Shown: in pieces, positions 55,131-64,000 of the stretch | Layout: each line of letters begins with the position of its first letter | Position numbering within the stretch: the first letter of the stretch is position 1 | Program-made: the position numbers and the translations under genes | Assembly (NCBI RefSeq): GCF_025143825.1 | Contig: NZ_CP083560.1 | Location: forward strand, 2,790,001 to 2,854,000 | From: Sulfitobacter sp. S223 | GTDB taxonomy: Bacteria > Pseudomonadota > Alphaproteobacteria > Rhodobacterales > Rhodobacteraceae | Length of the DNA stretch: 64,000 bases | Reading direction: 5' to 3' | The notes under the pieces: model-generated | What the model was told of the DNA's origin: nothing | The model's database searches: none | The model's input: the letters and a program-made list of their open reading frames with translations, nothing else

Positions 55131-56240
55131 TTGCCCGACTTCCAGCCAGAAACCGTCCTGCAAGAGCACCGCTTTCCGTGTGATACATGCGGATCGGACT
55201 TGCGCTATGATCCAGCCAGCGGCGACCTGAAATGTGACCATTGCGGCAACGTAGAGCAGATCGGAACCGTCTGGACCAGCGCGCGCGCCATCGCCGAACT
55301 TGATCTGGAACGCGGCCTTGCCCAGACGCTTGATGGCGCCGAGATGGAAGAAACCCGTGTCAGCCAATGCCCCAATTGCGCGGCGCAGGTGGAATTTGAC
55401 GCCAACACACAAGCAACCGAATGCCCTTTCTGTGCCACGCCCGTCGTCGTGGACACCGGTTTGCACCGCCATATCAAACCCCGCGCTGTTTTGCCCTTTG
55501 CGCTGGCCGAAGAAACCGCCCGCGATGCGATGAAAGACTGGCTCGGCAGTCTGTGGTTTGCGCCGAATGGCCTGAAGGCTTATGCGCGCAAAGGTCGTCG
55601 GATGGATGGCATCTATGTTCCCTATTGGACCTATGATGCGCAATCAGACACCCGCTACACCGGAGAGCGGGGCACTGTCTATTATGAGACCCGAACCGTT
55701 ATGCGTGATGGCAAACGCCAGCAGGTGCGTGTGGCCAAAGTACGCTGGCGCGGTGTCTCGGGTCGCGTAGCGCGGTTCTTTGACGATGTTCTGGTTCTCG
55801 GCTCCCGCTCGCTGCCCAAACGCTTTACAGACGCGCTGGAGCCGTGGGATCTGGCGGCGCTTGAACCTTACGCGCCAGAATATCTCGCGGGTTTCCGCGC
55901 CGAAGGCTATACCGTGCCATTGGACGAAGGCTTTGACGAGGCCCGTTCAAAGATGGACGCGATGATCCGCCGCGACATCAAATTTGATATCGGTGGCGAC
56001 CGGCAGCGCATCCACTCGATGGATGTTGACCTGAGCAATATGACCTTCAAGCACATCCTGCTGCCCGTTTGGCTGGCTGCTTATAAGTATCGCGGAAAGA
56101 CCTACCGCTTTGTGGTCAACGGCCGGACAGGCCGCGTGCAGGGCGAACGGCCCTATTCCGCGATCAAGATTACATTTGCCGTGATTGTCGGTCTCATACT
56201 GGCCGGCATCATCGGCTACCTTTATGCCCAGAACGGATAA
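55131..56240 (+). CDS. Zinc-ribbon membrane protein (YdjG/TFIIB-type ribbon)
   Basis: 369 residues from a TTG start. Two zinc ribbons at the N-terminus: Cys17/20 with Cys35/38 (FPCDTCGSDL, CDHCGNVE), and CPNCAAQVEF with CPFCATPV near 76-98. A middle region with YVPYWTYDAQSDTRYTGERG and a C-terminal membrane segment (ITFAVIVGLILAGIIGYLY). Often annotated as a PriA-like helicase, which is wrong. The frame is open to another TTG 153 nt upstream; AAAGG before this TTG decides the start. It probably works with the SPFH protein. Confidence 0.8.
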   Translation: MPDFQPETVLQEHRFPCDTCGSDLRYDPASGDLKCDHCGNVEQIGTVWTSARAIAELDLERGLAQTLDGAEMEETRVSQCPNCAAQVEFDANTQATECPFCATPVVVDTGLHRHIKPRAVLPFALAEETARDAMKDWLGSLWFAPNGLKAYARKGRRMDGIYVPYWTYDAQSDTRYTGERGTVYYETRTVMRDGKRQQVRVAKVRWRGVSGRVARFFDDVLVLGSRSLPKRFTDALEPWDLAALEPYAPEYLAGFRAEGYTVPLDEGFDEARSKMDAMIRRDIKFDIGGDRQRIHSMDVDLSNMTFKHILLPVWLAAYKYRGKTYRFVVNGRTGRVQGERPYSAIKITFAVIVGLILAGIIGYLYAQNG

Positions 56241-56243
56241 TCC

Positions 56244-56921
56244 ATGAACGCCATCGATACACTCTCGGAAATAATGTCAGACAGGTATTCCTGCCGCGCT
56301 TTCCTACCTGATCCGGTGCCAGACGCCGATCTGGAGCGTATCGTCGAAACCGCGCGCCACGTTCCGTCATGGTGCAATGCCCAACCATGGCAGGTCGAGA
56401 TCACCCGTGGGGAAGGTACAGAGCGGTTGCGCACTGCGCTGTCGCAGGCAGCACTTGCCGGAACGCCCCCTACACCCGATCTGGAGTGGCCTAAAAAATA
56501 CACCGGCGCATATGGAGAACGGCGGCGTACATGCGGCTTTCAGTTGTATGATGCGGTGGGCGTCGAAAAATCAGATCGCGCAGGGCGCGCAGCGCAGATG
56601 ATGCGCAATTATTCCCTTTTTGACGCGCCGCACGTGGCCATCCTACACTCACCTGCTGAACTTGGCCCCTATGGCGCTATGGACACCGGCGGCTTTGTCG
56701 CTGCGTTCACTTTGGCCGCAACCGCTCTTGGCATCGCAACAATACCTCAGGCCGCAATCGCAGCATACGCCCCGTTGCTCAAAGAACATCTCGACATAGG
56801 TGGGGACCGCCTGATCCTCTGCGCCATCTCGATGGGGTATGCTGACAAGGATGCGCCTGCAAACAGCTTCCGCACCACACGGGCGCCAACCGGAGACATC
56901 ATCCGGTGGCACGACACATGA
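56244..56921 (+). CDS. Nitroreductase family protein
   Basis: 225 residues. [19 protein letters not shown] near 12-30 and the P-loop-like [16 protein letters not shown] are the FMN site; [22 protein letters not shown] near 162-183 and [18 protein letters not shown] complete the family. It reduces nitroaromatics or quinones with NAD(P)H. Starts 3 nt after the zinc-ribbon gene; overlaps dtd by 4 bp (ATGA). Confidence 0.9.
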   Translation: MNAIDTLSEIMSDRYSCRAFLPDPVPDADLERIVETARHVPSWCNAQPWQVEITRGEGTERLRTALSQAALAGTPPTPDLEWPKKYTGAYGERRRTCGFQLYDAVGVEKSDRAGRAAQMMRNYSLFDAPHVAILHSPAELGPYGAMDTGGFVAAFTLAATALGIATIPQAAIAAYAPLLKEHLDIGGDRLILCAISMGYADKDAPANSFRTTRAPTGDIIRWHDT

Positions 56922-57361
56922 GAGCTCTGCTGCAACGCGTCACACAGGCCGCTGTGACAGTGGATGAAGAGGTCGTAGGCCAGATCGATTCCGGGCTTCT
57001 GATCCTTGTCTGCGCTATGCCGGATGATGACACTGCGACAGCCGACAAACTGGCCCTCAAGATTTCCAAGCTGCGTCTCTTCAAGGACGAGGCTGGGAAA
57101 ATGAACCTCAGTCTGGCTCAGACCGGTGGCAATGCTCTTGTAGTCAGCCAATTTACCCTTGCCGCTGACACACGCCGCGGCACGCGCCCCGGTTTTTCCT
57201 ATGCTGCCAAACCCGAACTTGCCCGCGCTTTGTATGAACATTTCGCAACCGCTCTGCGTGAACTGGATATTACGGTTGAGACAGGTCGCTTCGGCGCGGA
57301 TATGTCCGTGGCGCTGACCAACGACGGGCCGGTCACAATCTGGCTCGACACCGACGATTAG
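56918..57361 (+). CDS. dtd: D-aminoacyl-tRNA deacylase
   Basis: 147 residues. SQFTL at 77-81 (catalytic Thr region) and NDGPVT at 135-140, the Gly-cisPro loop, are the DTD motifs; the usual form of the second is NSGPVT. It hydrolyses D-amino acids, and glycine on tRNA-Ala, from tRNAs. The start is the ATG overlapping the nitroreductase stop. Confidence 0.95.
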   Translation: MRALLQRVTQAAVTVDEEVVGQIDSGLLILVCAMPDDDTATADKLALKISKLRLFKDEAGKMNLSLAQTGGNALVVSQFTLAADTRRGTRPGFSYAAKPELARALYEHFATALRELDITVETGRFGADMSVALTNDGPVTIWLDTDD

Positions 57362-57461
57362 GCACCCTTCGCTGTGCCAAGTCCAAACGCAAAATGCGGA
57401 CCGCAAAGGCCCGCATCAAATGCGCATTAAAACATGTCATGCGCGTCAGCGCTCCGTCAGG

Positions 57462-58640
57462 TCACGGCTCGCGGAATGCTTCTTTGGATTTGTACAAGGG
57501 TTTCAGCAGGTACTGTAAGACGGTCTTAGAACCTGTGTGCAGTTCCACGCTGGCCTGCATACCGGGGCGGATTTCCAACTCTGCCTGACGCGGTGTCAGG
57601 TGTTCCGTATCAACGGCCAGTGTCACCTTATAGTGCGGGTTGCCGTCAGGATCGCGCGCGCGCTCGTCTTTGAATGTATCAGCCGAGATCAACTTTACCG
57701 TCCCTTTCAGCGTACCATAGATCGTATAGTCATAGGCCGACAGTTTGACCGTGGCCTCCTGCCCCGGACGCACGCCTGCGATATCTTCAGGCTTTACTCT
57801 GGCTTCTACGAAAAGTTCTTCGTCCAGCGGGATGATTTGCAAAATTTCCTCGCCGGGGCGCACAACGCCACCGATCGTGGTCACGCTCAGGTTGTTCACG
57901 ATTCCGCGCATCGGGCTGCGCAGTAGTGTACGATCCAGTTGATCGGTACTGGATTTCAGGTTCTGCCGCAGCGTGGACAACTCTCTGAGCACATCGGAAT
58001 ATTCCTGAGCACGCTCCAGCTCTGTGCGGGTAACGACTTCGTCGTATTTGATCTTTGCATCGGCAAAAGCCTTGCGGGTACGGGTCGCTTCAATAAGCGA
58101 AACGATCTTGTTTTTGAGCAGACCGTCCATCAGGTCACGCTCGCGCTGCGCTTCGACCAGCACCTGTTTCGCACCATCAACAGATGAGACATAGTCGGAC
58201 TGCCGCGCCTGCAACAATGCCGCTTCGGATAATAGCATTTCCGGCGTCCGGCGTGCCCATTCCTCCGGCACATCAAATGTATAGGCCCCGTCGATCTCTG
58301 CCTCGAGCCGCATCCGGCGGATTTCGAACGCGCTGATCTGGTCTTTCAGGTCATCAACAGAGGACTGGAATTGTGTGTTGTGCAGACGCGCCAACACATC
58401 ACCGGCCTCGACAATGTCACCCTCGCCAACGGCAAGGTCAGCCAGTATGCCGCCTTCAAGGTTCTGGATGATTTGCGGACGTGAGCTGCTGATCATCGAT
58501 CCTTCTGCACGCACGATCTCATCCACCCAGGCGAAGAAGGCCCACGTGAGAAACACAATCACAGTTGCTGCGCTGAGCCATACCACCATTGAAGGGCCGC
58601 GCATTTGACGCTCGATGTGGTTGTCCATGGTCAAGGTCAT
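57462..58640 (-). CDS. Type I secretion membrane fusion protein (HlyD family)
   Basis: 392 residues. One membrane segment at about 18-37 (VVWLSAATVIVFLTWAFFAW), then long alpha-helical hairpin (about 100-240), a beta-barrel with RGIVNNLSVTTIGGVVRPGEEILQIIPLDE near 250-280 and the HlyD C-terminal signature near 365-385. It bridges the ABC exporter and the TolC-like outer channel. Overlaps the exporter stop by 4 bp. Cargo is probably the adhesin at the edge. Confidence 0.93.
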   Translation of the reverse strand: MTLTMDNHIERQMRGPSMVVWLSAATVIVFLTWAFFAWVDEIVRAEGSMISSSRPQIIQNLEGGILADLAVGEGDIVEAGDVLARLHNTQFQSSVDDLKDQISAFEIRRMRLEAEIDGAYTFDVPEEWARRTPEMLLSEAALLQARQSDYVSSVDGAKQVLVEAQRERDLMDGLLKNKIVSLIEATRTRKAFADAKIKYDEVVTRTELERAQEYSDVLRELSTLRQNLKSSTDQLDRTLLRSPMRGIVNNLSVTTIGGVVRPGEEILQIIPLDEELFVEARVKPEDIAGVRPGQEATVKLSAYDYTIYGTLKGTVKLISADTFKDERARDPDGNPHYKVTLAVDTEHLTPRQAELEIRPGMQASVELHTGSKTVLQYLLKPLYKSKEAFREP

Positions 58641-60856
58641 GCAGCGCCTCCTTTGATGGATGACAGATGTGCCATGACTTCATCACGTGGTCCGTCAATG
58701 CTCATGCGGCCATTGGCCAGAATGATTGTGCGGGTTGTCAAAGTCAGAATAGGCGCGCGGTGGGTGGCGATAATTGCGGTCCGGCCCGCCATCCAGGTTT
58801 CCAGCCGCGTCACCAGCGCCTGCTCCAGTTTCTGGTCAAGCGCGGCTGTCGGCTCATCCAACAGACAGATTTTCGGATCTTGTAGCCATAGCCGTGCCCA
58901 TCCGATTGACTGGCGTTGACCAATGGACAGGCCTGCGCCTGCGTCCATGATTTCAAGGTCCAGACCTTTAGGATGCGTGCGCACGTAATCGCCCAAGCCC
59001 GCAAAATCGAGCGCCTCCATCAGGCGTTCGTCATCACGCTCCAGCATGGTAAGGTTCATATTATCGCGCAGCGTGCCTGAGAACAGGCGCACGTCCTGCC
59101 CCAGATATCCGATCAGGCGGCGCAGATCGCGCGGCTCGATCTGGCTCATTTCGGTGCCATCGATCAAAATACGGCCAGTGGTCGGAGCATATAGACCGCT
59201 CAGGACTTTCAAAAGCGATGATTTGCCAGAACCGTTGGCCCCAAGAACCGCGATCCGTTGGCCGGGCAGAATGTTCATGCCGGGCAGATCAAGCGTTGGC
59301 GCGCCTTCTTCCATGTAACGGAAAGTGACCCCTTTCAGCTCGAAGTTACCTGCCAGATGGTCACGGCGCATATACGTGCGGCCTTCGGCTGTGTCCTGCT
59401 CTGAGCCTGCGATATGTTCCAAACCGTCAAGGGCGGAACGCACATTGCCCCAACGCGCCATCGTGCCTGCCAGCTGTGTCAACGGTGCCAATGTACGTGA
59501 GGTGAGAATACCGGTCGCGATGATCGAACCCACCGTAAATTCACCCGCAAACACCAGATAGGTGCCGGTAATCACGGCCGCCAGATAGGTGCCCTGCTGA
59601 ACCCCCTGCGACCAGAAGGTCAGAACAGAAGCCAGCTTGCGCTGCTCTGATGACTTTACAGCCGACAGCGTGGTCAGCTCCCCCCACAAACGCTGCACAC
59701 GGTCTTCGCCGCGCTGCGTCTTGACGGTATCAAGTTCGAAAATCGCTTCATGCAACAGACGTGAGGACTTTGCTGTGGCCCCTTGGGTTTCTTGCGTCAG
59801 ACGGATCATGCGCTTTTGCATGAAGAAGCCCGGTACAACCATCAGGATGCCACCCAGAACCAGAACCCAGACAACGTTCCCTGCAATTGACGCAACAAGG
59901 GCGAGAAAGACAAAGATAAACGGGATGTCAGCGATTGTACCGATTGTGGACGCGGTAAAGAACTCTCGAACAGAGCCGAACTCGCGCATTGAAGAAAACA
60001 AATCAGAGGGTGCCTGAGGGCGCTTATCGCTGCGCATACCCAAGATGCGGCGCATCAAAATGCTTTGCACTGACAGCTCAATCTGGCGACCAGCACCATC
60101 CATTAGCTGCGCGCGTGCAATTTTTATGAACGCTTCCATCAGCAGTGCCAGCATGGCACCGGCGGCCAGCACCCACAGGGTTGCCTCGGATTGGTGCGGG
60201 ATCACACGGTCATAGACCTGCAGCGAAAAAAGCGCGACTGCGACGGCCAGGAGGTTCGCCACGAAAGAGCCAAGGGCAACCTCGCCCAGCTGCCGTTTGA
60301 AACGACCGAATTCCCCCCAGAACCAATGTTTGGGCTTCTCGGCGGTCTTGTGAACCTCTTCTACCTTCTTGATCGGCATTTGCGCACGCAGCGTCAGCCC
60401 CGAGAAGAAGGGTACGAAATCAACGGCAGGCACAAGCGCGCGGTTGTCAGGGCATGTGGTGTCATACACGACCAGATCAGCGCGGTCGCGGCCCATCACC
60501 AGCAACAACTGGCCGGAGGTCATGTAAACCAGCGCAGGAAAGCTTTGATCATCAAGAGATTTGCTCCGCTGTATTTCTACAGCAAAACCATTGCTGCGCA
60601 GCAACGTAGCAATCACCTGTGCCTCGTCCTGTTCGGTCGCACCGGACTTTAGCCTGCGGGTAAGACCTTCGGTCAGATCCGCGCGTGAGGCTTCCACCCC
60701 CAATACGCTGGCGTATGTTGCGATAAGGCCGCCGCGCACGCGCAAGCGGTCCTCAAAGGTAGATGTGTTATCAGCCTTTGGGGGTTCTTTAACGTCGGCT
60801 GGCTTCAGACGGCCTGAATTGCCGTTCACGATCGTAAGGGTAAACGGTTTACTCAT
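58637..60856 (-). CDS. Type I secretion ABC transporter/permease (LapB-like)
   Basis: 739 residues. N-terminal C39-peptidase-like domain (about 30-165) without a catalytic Cys, so a CLD that may bind rather than cut cargo; membrane domain (about 190-470); ABC domain with Walker A GANGSGKSS at 539-547, signature LSIGQRQ near 643 and Walker B ICLLDEPT near 663. Members with a degenerate C39 domain move large RTX adhesins. Overlaps both neighbours by 4 bp (HlyD and TolC). Confidence 0.94.
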   Translation of the reverse strand: MSKPFTLTIVNGNSGRLKPADVKEPPKADNTSTFEDRLRVRGGLIATYASVLGVEASRADLTEGLTRRLKSGATEQDEAQVIATLLRSNGFAVEIQRSKSLDDQSFPALVYMTSGQLLLVMGRDRADLVVYDTTCPDNRALVPAVDFVPFFSGLTLRAQMPIKKVEEVHKTAEKPKHWFWGEFGRFKRQLGEVALGSFVANLLAVAVALFSLQVYDRVIPHQSEATLWVLAAGAMLALLMEAFIKIARAQLMDGAGRQIELSVQSILMRRILGMRSDKRPQAPSDLFSSMREFGSVREFFTASTIGTIADIPFIFVFLALVASIAGNVVWVLVLGGILMVVPGFFMQKRMIRLTQETQGATAKSSRLLHEAIFELDTVKTQRGEDRVQRLWGELTTLSAVKSSEQRKLASVLTFWSQGVQQGTYLAAVITGTYLVFAGEFTVGSIIATGILTSRTLAPLTQLAGTMARWGNVRSALDGLEHIAGSEQDTAEGRTYMRRDHLAGNFELKGVTFRYMEEGAPTLDLPGMNILPGQRIAVLGANGSGKSSLLKVLSGLYAPTTGRILIDGTEMSQIEPRDLRRLIGYLGQDVRLFSGTLRDNMNLTMLERDDERLMEALDFAGLGDYVRTHPKGLDLEIMDAGAGLSIGQRQSIGWARLWLQDPKICLLDEPTAALDQKLEQALVTRLETWMAGRTAIIATHRAPILTLTTRTIILANGRMSIDGPRDEVMAHLSSIKGGAA

Positions 60857-62175
60857 ATTGCTGATCCATCGGCTAACACGCCCAAAAGTTCGGCCATGGC
60901 CACCCTCAATCGGATGGCTTCATATTTAAGGGAAACTTCGTTCTCTTGCTGACGGGCAAAGGTTTCATACACCCCGACAACATCCATTACCTGACGCTGG
61001 CCCCCATCATACTGAGCCTGAAACAGGTCAAGGTTCTGTTTAGCTTGCGCTGTCAGCCTTGCGGCTTCTGCCGCCTGCCGCTCTTTCGAGGCAATCTCGC
61101 CTTCGAATTTACGCAGCTTACGGTTGGCATCCTCATTGGCCTGCGCCACACGGCGGCCTGCGGCCTCACTTGTGGCTTCAATCGCTTTTAGACGATCACC
61201 CGTCCCGAGCCCGAGCAGATTTTCGGAGCCGATGCGCAACCCGAAAGTGCTGTCTTCGCCGACGTTGCCGCTGGCGCTTAACCCCGGCAACTGGCCTGCG
61301 CGGTCCACTTTCGCAGCGGCGATTGCGCGGATTTTTTCAGCTTCAGCCTGCGTCACGCTTAGGGGTTGTGCCAGACCGGCACTGACAGGAATACGCGCTG
61401 TGCCTTTTACGTTACCCAGATCGCCGATGGCCATCGCGTTCAGTTCGGCGATTGCGGTGGATGCAGTTTCCGCAGCAGCGGATTTGCTGGCGCGGATTTC
61501 AAGCAGTTTCTGACGCAAGACATGCAGATCAGAGCTGTCAGACACACCGCCCTGAACCCGCTGCTGCATCACCCACTCGAAATGGCTGATGTCTTTTTCA
61601 CTTTTGCTGGCCAGCGCCAGTTTTTCGCGCGCTTCGACAGCGCTGATGTACAGATCAAGGCCCGTGCGGACGCGGTTGTTCGTGTCAGAGGCAAGCGCCA
61701 CAGCGGCAACTTCGACGTCGGCCACGGCAAATTCGCGTTCGCCTTTCTTCCGGCCGTTATCAAACAGGACCTGCTCAACCACCAGATTTGCCACGACAGA
61801 GCCGAGCGATGTGAGGCTGATGTTCGGCCCGATTTGTGGAAGCCAGTTCTTAGAGGCCGCGCGTGCACGCAACTGCGCCGCGCGCAATTCGCTTTCGGCG
61901 CTGCGGGAGTTCGCTGCCAGCACCGCAGTCGCAACCTGACTATACGGGCTGCCTTCAGGCAGCACAGAACGGCGGGCAATCAAGCCCTGAATGATATCGC
62001 TCTGCGCGCTTATTTTCTCTGAATGGGTAAGCTTGGGCGGGGTCGTGGTAGCGCTGGTGCTTTGCATGGCCACAACATCGCCGGTGCCCGCATTGCCACC
62101 TACATCCGATAAACATCCCGCCAGCGCGAGCGCACTTGCGCACATCGCTGCGGTTCTTCGTCCACACTGCCCCAT
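60853..62175 (-). CDS. TolC-family outer membrane protein with lipobox
   Basis: 440 residues. N-terminal LAGC (about 18-21) is a lipobox, so it may be lipid-anchored; then the TolC pattern with ATAVLAANSRSAESELRAAQL and QNLDLFQAQYDGGQRQVMDVVGVYETFARQQ. It is the outer-membrane channel of the secretion complex. 4-bp overlap with the ABC gene. First gene of the secretion operon; a GC hairpin precedes it. Confidence 0.88.
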   Translation of the reverse strand: MGQCGRRTAAMCASALALAGCLSDVGGNAGTGDVVAMQSTSATTTPPKLTHSEKISAQSDIIQGLIARRSVLPEGSPYSQVATAVLAANSRSAESELRAAQLRARAASKNWLPQIGPNISLTSLGSVVANLVVEQVLFDNGRKKGEREFAVADVEVAAVALASDTNNRVRTGLDLYISAVEAREKLALASKSEKDISHFEWVMQQRVQGGVSDSSDLHVLRQKLLEIRASKSAAAETASTAIAELNAMAIGDLGNVKGTARIPVSAGLAQPLSVTQAEAEKIRAIAAAKVDRAGQLPGLSASGNVGEDSTFGLRIGSENLLGLGTGDRLKAIEATSEAAGRRVAQANEDANRKLRKFEGEIASKERQAAEAARLTAQAKQNLDLFQAQYDGGQRQVMDVVGVYETFARQQENEVSLKYEAIRLRVAMAELLGVLADGSAI

Positions 62176-62232
62176 ATCCTGCCCTTAACGTGCCGATATT
62201 TATATTTATTATTCTTATTGCTTTTGTTTTTC

Positions 62233-62267
62233 CGGGTGCGGCGGTGGTTTCGCCCCGCCGCATCCCG
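62233..62267 (-). terminator. Hairpin between adhesin and TolC genes
   Basis: TGCGGCGG/CCGCCGCA stem with an outer CGGG/CCCG extension (one bulge), 10-nt loop. It lies 20 nt after the adhesin stop. The following minus-strand sequence is A-rich, not U-rich, so it is a partial terminator or an expression-tuning structure between cargo and exporter. Confidence 0.45.
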
Positions 62268-62286
62268 TTATCTTTTCAGTGGTCGC

Positions 62287-64000
62287 TTAGATAGTGACAG
62301 GAACTTCCTGTTCGACCAGCAACGTGCCTTCGGCGCCGACAGAGTAAACATTGTATGTCTGGCCATCGACTGTTTGTGTGCCCTGCGCCATGCCGCCCTG
62401 AACAATCACCTGATCCTCGGAAGAACCATGGATGGTGAGCGTGTTGGAAGCTGTGGAAAGAGCCAGCAGGCTTGCTTCGTCGATGACAACGCTTGCCGCT
62501 TCGGCGAAATCAAGATCGAGGTTCTCGATCTGGTAGTCACCAAGCGCCATGTTTGTCAGATCAACGGAGTTTGTCGCAGCTTCATCGTCCAGCACCAAAT
62601 ATGTACCCGATGTGTTGCCCGCCTCGTCAGTAGCGTTGACGATCAATTGCGAACCGTTCGGAACGTCCGAATTGAAGTCGATTGTCGTCTCGCCGCGGTT
62701 GTTTGTCCCAAATGCGCTTGGCACGTCAGAGATGCTACCATCCGCTTCGACCTGCACAACGCCGGTCGTCACTCCGGCTTCCATTTCCGCCTCGATAGAG
62801 ATGCCGCGGAAACCATCGGAACCTTCGGTGAAGGACTGGATGATCGGACCGTCCGGTGCGGCCGTGTCGATGACAAGTGTATCATTAATAACAGCTCTGT
62901 TGCCGACGTGATCAGTTGCCACCACCGAAATATCGGCTGTGTAGTCACCGCTGCGGATATCGCCGGCAGGGATGGTCAAAGACCAGTTACCCGCCGCATC
63001 CACACTGACGTTGTCGTAGGTTTTACCGTCGAAGGTCACCACAACAGTTGAAAGTGCCTCCACAGTACCGCCTAGGTCAATGCCTGCCGCTGCTTCGGCT
63101 GCGTTCAGCACCGTATCATCACCAGTTGGGTTGCTGGTCATGGCAAATGGCTTCACTTCGGTATCAACCCGTACAGTACCACCGTCAAAGTCTTGGACGT
63201 TGCCGTTGCCGTCTGTCGCCTTGATGCTTACCGGTACTTCGTAGGTGCCTTCCGCAAGTCCGCTTGCGTCGAATACAGCAGACCAGTTGCCTGATGCGTC
63301 GATGGTGGCGGCCTGTGTCAGTGTGCCCATCGTGACCATGACCGATGTCGAACCGACTTCGGTGGTCCCTGTCACAGTAACCATTCCGTCATGCTCAAGG
63401 GAGCTGATGATGTTGTCTGTGGCAATATCGTCGGTCGCGACACTCAGGTTATCCACGCGGGTATCGACACGGACACTGTCCGTTTCGGTGCGGGTGTTGC
63501 CATATGGGTCGGTGATGGTCGCAGTGATCGTCGCGTTGTAATCACCCGGCGCGACTTCGCTTGCCGAGAAGTATGCCTCCCATGTGCCGTCAGCCGCTGC
63601 GGCGACATCATGGCTTACACCTTCCAGTGTCACAGTCACGATTGTGCCTGCATCAGCCGTACCGGTAAGGATCACACCATCGCTAGCTTCGTCGCTGTTT
63701 ACAATATCATTGCCTTCGACAGGGCCGTCGATGGTCAGCGTGCCTGCTACTGTATCAACGCGAACCGATGTCGTCGCGGTGTCAATGTTGCCCGCAGCGT
63801 CTGTCGCAGTGGCTGTCATTGTCGCAGTATAATCACCCGAAGCAATGCTGCCCGCAGCGAAGGTAGCAGACCAGCTGCCGTCAGCGTTGACAATTGCAGG
63901 GACCGATACACCGCCCAGATCAACGATCACAGAGGTAGACCCGACTTCGGTTGTACCGGTCACCGTCAGCGCGCTGCCGACTTCACCTTCAAAGATCACG
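62287..64000 (-). CDS. Large Ig-repeat adhesin, C-terminal part (partial)
   Basis: Only the last 570 residues are visible; the protein continues beyond the window. Four bacterial Ig-like repeats of about 95-100 residues, each ending in a DAAGN-type turn and an xVRVDT strand, are followed by a degenerate unit and a C-terminal region with LDLDFAEAASVVIDEASLLAL, typical of type I secreted adhesins of the BapA/LapA kind. No RTX nonapeptides are seen in this part. Placed directly upstream of the secretion operon, it is probably its cargo for biofilm attachment. Confidence 0.85.
   Translation of the reverse strand, partial: VIFEGEVGSALTVTGTTEVGSTSVIVDLGGVSVPAIVNADGSWSATFAAGSIASGDYTATMTATATDAAGNIDTATTSVRVDTVAGTLTIDGPVEGNDIVNSDEASDGVILTGTADAGTIVTVTLEGVSHDVAAAADGTWEAYFSASEVAPGDYNATITATITDPYGNTRTETDSVRVDTRVDNLSVATDDIATDNIISSLEHDGMVTVTGTTEVGSTSVMVTMGTLTQAATIDASGNWSAVFDASGLAEGTYEVPVSIKATDGNGNVQDFDGGTVRVDTEVKPFAMTSNPTGDDTVLNAAEAAAGIDLGGTVEALSTVVVTFDGKTYDNVSVDAAGNWSLTIPAGDIRSGDYTADISVVATDHVGNRAVINDTLVIDTAAPDGPIIQSFTEGSDGFRGISIEAEMEAGVTTGVVQVEADGSISDVPSAFGTNNRGETTIDFNSDVPNGSQLIVNATDEAGNTSGTYLVLDDEAATNSVDLTNMALGDYQIENLDLDFAEAASVVIDEASLLALSTASNTLTIHGSSEDQVIVQGGMAQGTQTVDGQTYNVYSVGAEGTLLVEQEVPVTI
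62866..64000 (-). repeat. Array of Ig-like coding repeats
   Basis: About 290-300-bp units in the adhesin gene. Some units are close relatives at DNA level, e.g. the GACTTCGGT-GTAC-like stretch near 63355 and again near 63934 (about 580 bp apart), which encode TGTTEVGSTSV twice. The array runs on past the window edge. Confidence 0.75.

Noticed and set aside
55131..56240. PriA-like helicase annotation for the zinc-ribbon protein
   Set aside because: There are zinc ribbons and a C-terminal membrane segment but no Walker A/B or helicase motifs.
62287..64000. RTX nonapeptide (calcium-binding) repeats in the adhesin part
   Set aside because: I looked for GGxGxDxxx repeats and found none in the visible 570 residues; only Ig-like repeats are present.
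1..64000. CRISPR array, insertion sequences or prophage
   Set aside because: No evenly spaced short direct repeats, transposase or phage genes were seen; the only repeat array is the Ig-like coding repeats of the adhesin.

Overview
The window looks like a chromosomal stretch of a marine alphaproteobacterium of the Rhodobacterales (roseobacter group, Sulfitobacter/Roseobacter-like; genus not decidable from the sequence). The grounds are moderately GC-rich coding sequence, tightly packed operons with 1-4 bp start/stop overlaps, a propionyl-CoA carboxylase locus with a PccR-type regulator, an oxygen-insensitive bet cluster that includes choline sulfatase, and many small proteins of families I associate with Rhodobacteraceae (DUF6497, DUF6552, DUF2927, DUF4174). 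I see no insertion sequences, phage genes, CRISPR arrays or tRNA genes.

Layout. 0-16 kb is a propionate/methylmalonyl-CoA region on the minus strand: pccB, several small accessory genes, pccA, a sulfotransferase-like protein, methylmalonyl-CoA mutase, a VOC protein and a GNAT acetyltransferase. An MFS transporter and the regulator gene pccR lie divergently. TTTGCAAA-type operators sit in both the pccB/MFS gap and in front of pccR. 16.5-23.4 kb is the choline/choline-O-sulfate to glycine betaine operon (betI, betC, an unusual short BCCT transporter, betB, a small membrane protein, betA), with a strong BetI-type operator in front of betI. 23.4-34 kb holds exporters (EamA, LysE), a YebC regulator, two convergent 590-residue SLC13 permeases, and an EamA/YmdB group and a 5-formyl-THF cyclo-ligase/MgtE pair. 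34-38.7 kb has two purine deaminases (guanine and 8-oxoguanine), a CAP-domain lipoprotein, a HisN-like phosphatase and an XRE regulator.

39-49.5 kb is largely housekeeping: LysR regulator, DUF1127, Bax-inhibitor-1 protein, DUF1272, ribosomal protein L33, a single-aptamer glycine riboswitch in front of a DadA-type amino acid dehydrogenase, RNase P RNA, an AmpD-like amidase, GatA/GatC, a UPF0173 hydrolase, TadA and RluB. 50-57.4 kb is a same-strand series of XpaC-like, TelA-like, DUF2927 lipoprotein, SPFH/GYF_2, RidA, zinc-ribbon membrane protein, nitroreductase and D-aminoacyl-tRNA deacylase; the first four plus the zinc-ribbon protein look like a membrane-stress module. 57.4 kb to the edge is a type I secretion system (HlyD, ABC exporter with a degenerate C39-like domain, TolC-like protein with a lipobox) placed just downstream of its probable cargo, a large Ig-repeat adhesin whose N-terminal part runs out of the window.

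The signals I consider most worth checking are the singlet glycine riboswitch on dadA, the PccR operator pairs, the BetI operator, a 12-bp hairpin that buries the start codon of a small Rho-N/SAP-like protein between pccB and pccA, the short divergent BCCT transporter flanked by intercistronic hairpins, and the TelA/SPFH/zinc-ribbon cluster.
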